Source: an uncultured Prevotellaceae bacterium | GTDB lineage: Bacteria; Bacteroidota; Bacteroidia; Bacteroidales; Bacteroidaceae | Assembly (NCBI GenBank): GCA_900314985.1 | Contig: OMXL01000013.1 | Coordinates: 48,642-112,641 of the forward strand | DNA: 64,000 nucleotides | Direction: 5' to 3' | Made by a program: the position numbers and the translations under genes | Shown: positions 41,259 to 48,189 of the stretch, in pieces | Layout of the letters: every line of letters starts with the position of its first letter | How positions within the stretch are numbered: the first letter of the stretch is position 1 | Notes under the pieces: model-generated | Told to the model about the DNA's origin: nothing | Database searches by the model: none | Seen by the model: only the letters and a program-made list of their open reading frames with translations

Positions 41259-42175
41259 GATGGGCGCTTCTGGTCAAACAACTTCTGCTTCTCCTCCTTG
41301 GTCAGGCTGTCGTAACCACTCTTGCGAATCTTGTCGAGAATGGCGTCTATCTCCTCCTGGTTCTGACGCTGTCGCATGTTATACTCCTCGTCGGTCTCGC
41401 GGCGTGCTTTCGTCTGCTCAGCATGCATGTGGCGCTTGCGCTGGTAGTCCTCATGCTTGCGAATCAGGTTGTCGAAGAACTCCTTGCCATAGCTGCGACC
41501 GTAACGCTGGCTACTGCCCGGATGTTTCTGCCAGTAGCGTATCAGCAGGAATCCAAACAGCATACCTCCTAAGTGTGCCATGTGGGCTACGCCATCGCCA
41601 GGACCACTCATCGCCGAGAACAGCTCAATGACGATATAGCCCAAGATGAGCCATTTGGCCTTGATGGGGAACGGAATGGGGATGATAAACAGGCGCTCGT
41701 TGGGGAATATCATACCGAAGGCCAGCAGGATGCCATACACAGCACCCGACGCACCGATGGTTGTCCACAGGTTGATGTAGCTGTCCATCGATATCTGCGC
41801 ACCGCCCATATTCACATACTCATAGGCTGCCAAGCCCTGTGCTAAATAGTTGCCATACTGCACCAACTCCTGCACGATACCGGCACCGACGCCACAGACA
41901 ATGTAATAAAAAAGGAATTTCTTCGGACCCCATACACGCTCTATCACCGAACCGAACATCCACAGGGCAAACATATTAAAAAGGATATGCGTAAAGCTGC
42001 CGTGCAGAAACATGTAGGTCAGGAACTGATACACACGGAAGTCGCTGGCCATAAAAAAGTGCAGGCCTAACAGCGCATTCAGGTCTACCCCACTACGCTG
42101 CAGTACCCAGGTGGCCAAGTAGGCCAGAACGTTAATGACCAACAGATTCTTGGTCATAGCAGGCATATTGTACAT
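41255..42175 (-). CDS. Rhomboid family intramembrane serine protease
   Basis: This 306-residue protein has six membrane helices. It shows the rhomboid hallmarks HILFNMFALW (helix 2), the catalytic serine in GASGAVYG near residue 145, and the catalytic histidine in AHMAHLGG near 200. A charged, soluble tail of ~85 residues follows. It cleaves membrane proteins within the bilayer. Starts at MYNMPAM or the second Met are both possible. It precedes and overlaps the EEP-domain gene. Confidence 0.9.
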   Translation of the reverse strand: MYNMPAMTKNLLVINVLAYLATWVLQRSGVDLNALLGLHFFMASDFRVYQFLTYMFLHGSFTHILFNMFALWMFGSVIERVWGPKKFLFYYIVCGVGAGIVQELVQYGNYLAQGLAAYEYVNMGGAQISMDSYINLWTTIGASGAVYGILLAFGMIFPNERLFIIPIPFPIKAKWLILGYIVIELFSAMSGPGDGVAHMAHLGGMLFGFLLIRYWQKHPGSSQRYGRSYGKEFFDNLIRKHEDYQRKRHMHAEQTKARRETDEEYNMRQRQNQEEIDAILDKIRKSGYDSLTKEEKQKLFDQKRPS

Positions 42176-42340
42176 CTTATCTATTTCTTATTTGACTATT
42201 TACGATTTACTCTCTATTCCCTAAAGCAACAAGCGTGCCATTTATGTGCGCAAAATTACGAAAAATATCCCATTTTAAGCACGAAAATGGGCCAATACAC
42301 ACTTTTTTTTATGAAAATAGCAATTTTTTTTCAATTTTTG

Positions 42341-42371
42341 TTTGTTTTTTCCCAAGTTTATCCTATATTTG
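42341..42371 (+). promoter_or_regulatory. HU promoter, -33 TTTG and -7 TATATTTG
   Basis: TTTG at 42341-42344 and TATATTTG at 42364-42371 are spaced 19 bases apart, the best full consensus promoter here together with that of the phosphatase gene. Confidence 0.7.
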
Positions 42372-42423
42372 CGTTCAGAAATCGACTTAAACTATTTATC
42401 ATTCACTTTAAAACAACAAAATT

Positions 42424-42699
42424 ATGAACAAAACAGAATTGATCGATCAGATTGCAGCTGGTGCTGGTCTGACAAAAGTTGACGCAAAGAAGGCTCTGGA
42501 CGCTACCGTAGCAGCTATCAAGGACGCTCTCGTAAAGGGTGACAAGATTCAGCTCGTTGGTTTCGGTACTTTCGCAGTTGCTGAGAAGCCCGCTCGTGAG
42601 GGTATCAACCCCGCTACCAAGCAGAAGATTAAGATCGCTGCCAAGAAGGTTGCTAAGTTCAAGGCTGGCGCTGAGCTCGCTGAGGCTGTCAACAAATAA
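42424..42699 (+). CDS. Histone-like DNA-binding protein HU
   Basis: This 91-residue HU-family protein begins MNKTELIDQIAAGAGLTKVDAK. The flexible arm region GINPATKQKIKI carries the intercalating Pro in its usual place. HU bends and compacts DNA. The strong promoter and the codon use (near-uniform optimal codons) fit an abundant protein. A terminator directly follows. Confidence 0.96.
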   Translation: MNKTELIDQIAAGAGLTKVDAKKALDATVAAIKDALVKGDKIQLVGFGTFAVAEKPAREGINPATKQKIKIAAKKVAKFKAGAELAEAVNK

Positions 42700-42720
42700 T
42701 TCTTGTTAAGAAAAAATCAC

Positions 42721-42754
42721 AAGAGGACTTCACTTCGGTGAGGTCCTCTTTTCG
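42721..42754 (+). terminator. HU gene terminator
   Basis: AAGAGGACTTCAC and GTGAGGTCCTCTT close a TTCG tetraloop, with a short U-run after it. Confidence 0.85.
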
Positions 42755-42766
42755 TAAAGCGGAAGC

Positions 42767-43894
42767 ATGGCAGAGCAAGAGAAATGGAAATGGCAAGAGC
42801 CTGGAAGAGCATGGAATGGTGTTGGCCTCTACCATGTCACGCTGACAGTCACCGACAGGCAGCCCCTCCTCGGTACCCTTGCCACCCCAGACAATGACCC
42901 GCTGAAGGCAAGAGTAAACCGCACGGCTCTTGGGAATGCCTTGGTGGACTGCCTGCTAAGCATTCCGACCCATCACCCCGAGGTGCAGGTGTTGCATTTC
43001 TGCCTCATGCCCGACCACCTGCATGCCGTCTTATATGTAAGGCGCACCATGCCCACAGGTATTGGCACGTTAGTGCGTGGCTTCTGGCAAGCCGCCAAGA
43101 AGCTTGGCCGTGCCCATACAGCCGTCCTGTCCTCTTCTTTAACTTCCCCTTCTTCATTTCCCCCGAATGCCATTCGGGAAAATCCCCAAGGAGTGCCGCC
43201 CACCCTCCGCGACGAGACCACCCACCTGGAGTCCGCCTCCACAGCCTTGCGCCAAACAATGGGTGACGAAGCCTACTACCGCTTAGCGCCCGTCTTCACC
43301 GAGATGCCCTTCATCCGCCCGATGTCTCACAACACCCAACTGCCCAACACCATCCGCTACATCGACATGAACCCTCAGCGTCTGGCAACAAAGCGCATGA
43401 AGCCAGGTTATTTCCGTGTACAGCAAGGCATAACCATTGGTGAGCGCACTTACGATGGCGTAGGCAATACAACGCTCCTCATGGGGGAACAATATGACAC
43501 AGTTCATGTGCGTAGCAAAATGGTAAAAGCGGCAGAGCTTGGCAATAACAAAGAGCTTCGCGACTACATGAATGGGTGTGTGCTAAAGGCCCGCCAAGGC
43601 GTCATCATGGTCTCACCATTCATCTCTCCTCAAGAGAAACAAGTTATGCAGGTACTGCTTCGCGAACAGCGGCCGTTTATAGTGCTTGCTGATAATGGCT
43701 TCCGTGACTTCTACAAGCCCATCGACAGTCTCTTCGACGCCTGTGCTGCAGGGCGTGTACTGATTCTTAGCCCTTGGCCATACGATGCCAACAAGCGCCA
43801 CATCAGTCGCATGGAATGTGTGGCGCTCAATGAGATGGCAGAAGAAATCTGCCACATTCTATCAAAAAAGAACATCGCTCAGGGAAATTCCTGA
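42767..43894 (+). CDS. REP-associated tyrosine transposase (Y1/RAYT-like), 375 aa
   Basis: The N-terminal Y1 domain has the HUH-type motif CLMPDHLHAVLYV near residue 83. The candidate catalytic Tyr lies in TIRYIDMNPQRLATKRM near residue 200. The C-terminal ~170 residues are an extra domain (VSPFISPQEKQVMQVLLREQ) found in Bacteroidales versions. Such enzymes act on single-stranded REP palindromes and are thought to spread them; they are usually single-copy and domesticated. GC-rich palindromes occur at six places within 40 kb of this gene. A GAATGCCATTC hairpin lies inside the coding sequence near 43170. Confidence 0.85.
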   Translation: MAEQEKWKWQEPGRAWNGVGLYHVTLTVTDRQPLLGTLATPDNDPLKARVNRTALGNALVDCLLSIPTHHPEVQVLHFCLMPDHLHAVLYVRRTMPTGIGTLVRGFWQAAKKLGRAHTAVLSSSLTSPSSFPPNAIRENPQGVPPTLRDETTHLESASTALRQTMGDEAYYRLAPVFTEMPFIRPMSHNTQLPNTIRYIDMNPQRLATKRMKPGYFRVQQGITIGERTYDGVGNTTLLMGEQYDTVHVRSKMVKAAELGNNKELRDYMNGCVLKARQGVIMVSPFISPQEKQVMQVLLREQRPFIVLADNGFRDFYKPIDSLFDACAAGRVLILSPWPYDANKRHISRMECVALNEMAEEICHILSKKNIAQGNS

Positions 43895-43900
43895 GCGATG
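43873..43900. terminator. Convergent hairpin overlapping the RAYT stop
   Basis: CATCGCTCAGG and CCTGAGCGATG arms form an 11-bp stem with a six-base loop. It serves the RAYT gene and, on the other strand, the small MKKTYINP peptide gene. Confidence 0.75.
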
Positions 43901-43914
43901 ATTGTATGTAGGGA

Positions 43915-44082
43915 TTAGTCGTCCCAGTCCCAGTCGTCGTCTTCACGACCAAGAGCGTTACTACCGCTACCACCTGTAGTGTTAAGGCCACCTGCAAAGC
44001 CATCAGGGTTTGACGCAGCCAGCATCTTCTGGGTTTCTATCTTTACGACGTTCATTACCGGATTAATATATGTCTTTTTCAT
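43915..44082 (-). CDS. MKKTYINP family peptide, 55 aa
   Basis: This 55-residue reading frame opens MKKTYINPVMNVVKIE, continues QKMLAASN and a Gly/Ser/Asn-rich middle (GGLNTTGGSGSNALG), and ends REDDDWDWDD. The N-terminal ~23 residues match the 66-residue frame at 47820-48020 almost position for position, as does the untranslated leader (AAAGAACGATT before the ATG). The tails differ but share LGRE and a run of Asp alternating with aromatics. It follows the secreted protein gene at 44145 by 62 bases and is followed by a hairpin. The function is unknown. There is no signal peptide and no known domain. Confidence 0.7.
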   Translation of the reverse strand: MKKTYINPVMNVVKIETQKMLAASNPDGFAGGLNTTGGSGSNALGREDDDWDWDD

Positions 44083-44144
44083 AATCGTTCTTTTTTTGTT
44101 TCAACATTAATTGACCATTAATTTGAACATTAATTTCTCATTAA

Positions 44145-46901
44145 TTATTTCACTACGACCTTCTTGCCGTTCACGATGTACAGACCCTTGGTGGGCTGAG
44201 CTACGCGCTGACCAGCGAGGTTGAAGTACTCATTATTAGCCTTCTCTACCTTAACAGTCTCAATGGCTGTTGGTTCGTCGTCAGCAAATACTACGTTCAG
44301 TTCACGAGCGTCAGCACCAGAACTCAGTTTCAAGAAAGCCTTGCCTGCTGCAATTGAGCCATCCGTTACTTTGGTAAACTGAGCCTTACCTTCAACATTC
44401 AAAGCCAACATATACAGGTCATAACCATCATATGCATTGTAGGCGGTAGCTGCAGAAGTATTACCTATCAAGTCCCCCTTAGCAGTAGAAGACGATGCTG
44501 CCACAGGAATATTATGAGTCTTAACGTCACCCTTCAGCACAACACCAGTGTTTGCAGGAATATCGTCAACCTCAGTGAGGGTAACAGTATTCTCACTTAC
44601 AGAAGCGGTATAAGCCTTCACTTCGCTACTCAAGCCAGAGAAGTCAAGAGCATAGTCCGTATATAATGTAGCAAAGCCAGATGTGCTAGCGATGGTGACA
44701 GGAACAGAAGAAGGAATAGAGGTGCAGTAGCCAGAATAATTTGTAACTGTTCCTTCTGCACTAAAAGTAATGGTGAGATCCCATATCCTAAGTCCTGCAC
44801 TTGTTAACAAATAGAAGGATTTATCATCACCTGTCAAATCAATGCTGAATGACTCTGCACTAGATAATGTTGCTTTTGTAATGTCATCAGTATCAGAATT
44901 TCCTCTTGTTTTCTTGTTTTTAATATGTATTGTGCCAGAATATGCATTGCCTGATGCATTTGTACATTCAGTAGTTGAAATATTTGTTATCTTACCAGGT
45001 AATGTAGGAACATAAATATAACTTAACGTAGCATTATCTCTCATCTGACACCAGTCATTTTGTTTGCATGCGTTAACCTCAATATTGTATTCTGTTTCTC
45101 CAATTGTTTTCTTTATAGTTACCGTTCCATAGCTACCACTAAGCTTGCCACTAAAATCAGAATTATCAATTGTCAGATTCTGGCTTATCACTTTGGTTTC
45201 TTCTGTCTTATTTGCAAACACTGCATAATAGGTTACATTGCTGGTGCTCATCGTAGCAGATTTTACGAATGTTGGTGCAACATCCGTTGCCCCATCAATA
45301 GTAGCATCAGCCCAACCTACAAATTTCTTACCTCCAATGTCTGTAGGGTCAGCTGGGAATGTAATAGCCTCACCTTCTTCAACATTAAGAATATTAGTAA
45401 CTCCATTAACAGAGAACGTTACCTCATGACTAGGATAGCTAACTGTTATCTCAATTGACTTAGAGTCACCAACCTTATAAGTAGGATTAGTAGCAGAAAC
45501 GACAGGTGTAACAGTGATGTTGGCAGTACCCTTTGCGACAGCCGTAATAACACCGCTTGCATCAACGGTAGCTACTGTTTCATCGTCTGATTCATAAGTA
45601 TAGCTTACAGGAGTCCATCCTGCTTGGTCATTGGTAACTGTAGTAGTGGTTGTTTCTGTAATGCCTAAGATAAGAGGATTTGTTGTTGCTGTAAAGGTAG
45701 CGATGTTCACCTTAGTGCGTGGAGAAATATTTACAACCTCGTTATTTTCATCAAGTTCATAAGTTGTGCCACTGTATATCTTAAGTTTTCCTTTAACAGT
45801 AGCGATATCACCAACTTCAAGCTCGGTTGCGGCTGCAAAATCTGTACCACCAACATTCTTACCTTTATAACACTGCAAATTATCGGTCATTAAGCCATCG
45901 TCAGAAATCCAATAAGTAAGTACGCCATTGTCAAACGTACCAATCTTTGCAATGTAACCTTTTACATAATAATCGGTTCCTGCATCAGTTTCACCGGCAT
46001 CAAGAGCATCTCTGGCTTCTGAAACGGTAAAAGGATGAGCTGATGTTCCATCGTTGGCGGCACTGTTGGTAACATTTAATACATAGGTATTGGATGAAGG
46101 TTGATATGTTCCATCAACACCAGCATAACTAGCAGTAATTGTTGTAGAGCCCTTTTTTACTAATGTAACAGCGCCTGTCGTAGGATTAATTGTTGCAACA
46201 CTTGTCTTGCTTGAAGACCATGTAACTGTTGCCCCATCAATTGCGGCAGAAGAAGAATTCTTAACAACGGCAGATAAAGAGCCTGCTGCTGTTCCAGAAG
46301 CAATATCTGTATTAGTAATGCCAGAGTCATCTATTGTAACAGTGGTGGCTTCGCCAGTAACTGCGGACTTTAATACAATTTCTGTAATACATACAGCACT
46401 AGAAGTTACTGCAATGGCAATTGTTCGACTTGCACTGGCTAACTCAAAGTTTTTTGTTGTTTCTACTTGAGCAGTAGTGAAAGTCTGAGCAGTTCCGCCA
46501 TTAATACTAATTGATGATGTAGTCTTCCAACCATAGCAAGTAATATCAAGGGAACCAATCTCGTCATATGTACTAGGTATTGTAAAGGTAAAACTACCTC
46601 CACCACTTGCCTTACCGACTTTCAAACATTGCTGTGGAATATCGCCACCTCCAGAACCTTTACCTTTGTAAACATCTCCACCTTTAGCACTACAAGTTAT
46701 TTTATTCTCTGCTGAAGACAAACCTGCTGCAGAATTGAGGAATGTGGCAACATCGCTTGTCGAAGATAAAGCAGTTGATGTTGTTCCTGTTGGTGCAGGT
46801 GTGGCACAATCAAGAGTTAAAACATCGTCTGCCCACATCGTCCCACTACCTACTATTAGGGCGCATAGCAGGAGCATTGATTTAAGTAATAGTTTTTTCA
46901 T
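44145..46901 (-). CDS. Large secreted protein with Ig-like domains and C-terminal sorting tail, 918 aa
   Basis: Signal peptide MKKLLLKSMLLLCALIVGSG is followed by a Cys-poor jelly-roll-like part, bacterial Ig-like segments (VTWSSSKTSVATINPTTG and KKGSTTITASYAG; later DETVATVDASGVITAVAKG), an OB-like segment (AHPFTVSEARDALDAG to ELDENNEVV), a Listeria-type repeat (GKKFVGWADATID), and the tail FNLAGQRVAQPTKGLYIVNG with KKVVVK. That tail is the Prevotella-type outer-membrane/type IX sorting signal. No enzymatic domain is visible. It is a paralogue of the gene at 48190 and, like it, is followed by an MKKTYINP peptide gene. Confidence 0.8.
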   Translation of the reverse strand: MKKLLLKSMLLLCALIVGSGTMWADDVLTLDCATPAPTGTTSTALSSTSDVATFLNSAAGLSSAENKITCSAKGGDVYKGKGSGGGDIPQQCLKVGKASGGGSFTFTIPSTYDEIGSLDITCYGWKTTSSISINGGTAQTFTTAQVETTKNFELASASRTIAIAVTSSAVCITEIVLKSAVTGEATTVTIDDSGITNTDIASGTAAGSLSAVVKNSSSAAIDGATVTWSSSKTSVATINPTTGAVTLVKKGSTTITASYAGVDGTYQPSSNTYVLNVTNSAANDGTSAHPFTVSEARDALDAGETDAGTDYYVKGYIAKIGTFDNGVLTYWISDDGLMTDNLQCYKGKNVGGTDFAAATELEVGDIATVKGKLKIYSGTTYELDENNEVVNISPRTKVNIATFTATTNPLILGITETTTTTVTNDQAGWTPVSYTYESDDETVATVDASGVITAVAKGTANITVTPVVSATNPTYKVGDSKSIEITVSYPSHEVTFSVNGVTNILNVEEGEAITFPADPTDIGGKKFVGWADATIDGATDVAPTFVKSATMSTSNVTYYAVFANKTEETKVISQNLTIDNSDFSGKLSGSYGTVTIKKTIGETEYNIEVNACKQNDWCQMRDNATLSYIYVPTLPGKITNISTTECTNASGNAYSGTIHIKNKKTRGNSDTDDITKATLSSAESFSIDLTGDDKSFYLLTSAGLRIWDLTITFSAEGTVTNYSGYCTSIPSSVPVTIASTSGFATLYTDYALDFSGLSSEVKAYTASVSENTVTLTEVDDIPANTGVVLKGDVKTHNIPVAASSSTAKGDLIGNTSAATAYNAYDGYDLYMLALNVEGKAQFTKVTDGSIAAGKAFLKLSSGADARELNVVFADDEPTAIETVKVEKANNEYFNLAGQRVAQPTKGLYIVNGKKVVVK

Positions 46902-47067
46902 AATTGATGTAAATATTATAGTTAGTAAACATTAATTTCATTCTTATCTGTTGCGGCGCAGAGGGCCGAGGGGTTGCCAGGGCTTTTGCGACGAAATGGT
47001 TCCACGTTTCACTAACGTGGTGAGAAGGCAGTGGACATCGGACTTCGCGCGGGTGAAGGCAGCGTCC

Positions 47068-47379
47068 GGACGTTTCACTTTGCTTCCACGTAGCTTCCAC
47101 CAGTTCTGCTCAATGGCGAGACAGCTATTCCCAGTAGCGAGACAGCTGTAGCCAACTACGAGACAACTGTAGCGGTGGAGAAACGGTGAGCGTTTTGGGC
47201 CAAACGGTGAGCACTTTTCAGAAAACGGTGACCGTTTTCTGGCGTGTACAGCTGATACGCGCACGAGAACAGCTAAGCCAGCTCCGGCTACAGCTGTCTC
47301 GTCTCCGCCTACAGCTAATACGCGAGCGTATACAGCTGTCTCCTGCGTGGAAGCAGAGTGACAGCAAAGTGAAACGTCC
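47068..47379. repeat. Large nested palindrome between the surface-protein genes
   Basis: Arms GGACGTTTCACTTTGCT (47068-47084) and AGCAAAGTGAAACGTCC (47363-47379) pair perfectly. CTTCCACG pairs with CGTGGAAG (47346-47353), and CGAGACAGCTGTAGCC (47138-47153) pairs with GGCTACAGCTGTCTCG (47286-47301). The centre carries direct AAACGGTGAGC units. If transcription starts at the -7 box 47413-47420, this forms the long 5' leader of the 918-residue protein. Confidence 0.7.
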
Positions 47380-47412
47380 GCGCGCCCGTTCCACGCGCGC
47401 AAACCTTATATA

Positions 47413-47420
47413 CAAAGGTA
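47413..47420 (-). promoter_or_regulatory. -7 box TACCTTTG, candidate promoter of the 918-aa protein gene
   Basis: This exact consensus box on the minus strand lies about 510 bases from the ATG at 46901. It would give a leader containing the whole 47068-47379 palindrome. No closer TAnnTTTG was found. Confidence 0.45.
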
Positions 47421-47450
47421 TTGCGAGACGATAGTGGAACGTGAAAGCAT

Positions 47451-47747
47451 TTTTTCAAAAAGACCTAACAACCTAACATAATATTTATAACCATCTGTGT
47501 TACAATACCATGCAGATTCGATGCAAGATTTACACCTAACGTCAGACCTAACCTTATACCTAACCTAATCCCTACCCTCGTCCTCAGCATCACCTCAGAG
47601 CATTTCCCTACGCAGCATGGTAGGGATAAGGTTAGGGATAATGTTAGGTCTAGGGTTAGGTCTGGCCACACGCTGACCACTCTAAAATGCCCTGTAGATA
47701 GGCATTTCAGAGTGGCCACGTTAGGTTGTTAGGTCTATTTTTGAAAA
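47451..47747. repeat. ~300-bp inverted-repeat element with CCTAAC motifs
   Basis: AGACCTAACAACCTAAC (47461-47477) and its exact inverted copy (47720-47736) are flanked by TTTTTCAAAAA/TTTTTGAAAAA, lengthening the arms to ~27 bp with a 2-base bulge. Inside, ACCTTATACCTAACC pairs with GGTTAGGGATAATGTTAGGT, and CCACTCTAAAATGCC pairs with GGCATTTCAGAGTGG as a separate hairpin. Confidence 0.75.
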
Positions 47748-47778
47748 ACCGTTTTTCAGTATTTAAAAGAGCGAAGTA

Positions 47779-47806
47779 TTGCACAGGGGGACTGTCCCCC
47801 TGTGCA
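47779..47806. terminator. Perfect hairpin after the 66-aa peptide gene
   Basis: TTGCACAGGGGGA and TCCCCCTGTGCAA arms (13 bp) enclose a CTG loop, 14 bases beyond the peptide stop. Confidence 0.75.
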
Positions 47807-47819
47807 ACGAGAGTGTATG

Positions 47820-48020
47820 TTAGATTCCTTCTTCGTCGAAGTCGAAGTCGTATTCACGACCAAGAACTTCATCTTCAGGATCTGTGGGATCCATGGGAAC
47901 ATCTGAGAGGTCTAAAGTGCCACCACCTAAGTCGTCGAAAGTCACGGGAGAGCTAGCCAGCATCTGATGGGTAGCGATCTTTACGACTACTAATTCTGGA
48001 TTTATATATGTCTTTTTCAT
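47820..48020 (-). CDS. MKKTYINP family peptide, 66 aa
   Basis: This paralogue of the 55-residue frame begins MKKTYINPELVVVKIATHQM, continues LASS, a variable acidic middle (FDDLGGGTLDLSDVPMD), and ends LGREYDFDFDEEGI. The upstream leader AAAGAACGATT and the AACATTAATT stretch before it are also conserved at both loci. It lies 170 bases after the stop of the 776-residue secreted protein gene and is followed by a perfect hairpin. It has no signal peptide or domain that I recognise. A conserved N-terminus with a variable acidic/aromatic tail recalls leader-core peptides, but no modification enzyme is nearby. Confidence 0.7.
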   Translation of the reverse strand: MKKTYINPELVVVKIATHQMLASSPVTFDDLGGGTLDLSDVPMDPTDPEDEVLGREYDFDFDEEGI

Positions 48021-48189
48021 AATCGTTCTTTGTTTTTATAGTTCAACATTAATTCTCTGACCTAAAGGTACAGAGTGTGGCGTTGCGAAGCCCATAAATT
48101 ACCCATTAATTTCTCATTAATTATATTTTGCGTTAGCCATTAACGATTAATTATATGGACCAATTATATGATAATTATACGTTTATATT

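Larger units (their letters stand above)
46902..47819. other. Non-coding region with large palindromic elements
   Basis: Over 900 bases without a supportable gene. It contains a 300-bp imperfect palindrome (47068-47379), a minus-strand -7 box (47413-47420), a 297-bp inverted repeat with CCTAAC/GTTAGG motifs (47451-47747), and a perfect hairpin (47779-47806). Confidence 0.75.

Noticed and set aside
46944-47434. Frames within the palindromic region (152 and 82 codons)
   Set aside because: They are repeat-derived, low complexity, lie inside nested palindromes on both strands, and have no ribosome-binding site.
47461-47736. True telomere or replication terminus
   Set aside because: The CCTAAC units are irregular and arranged as an inverted repeat within a bacterial chromosome, so no telomere is implied.
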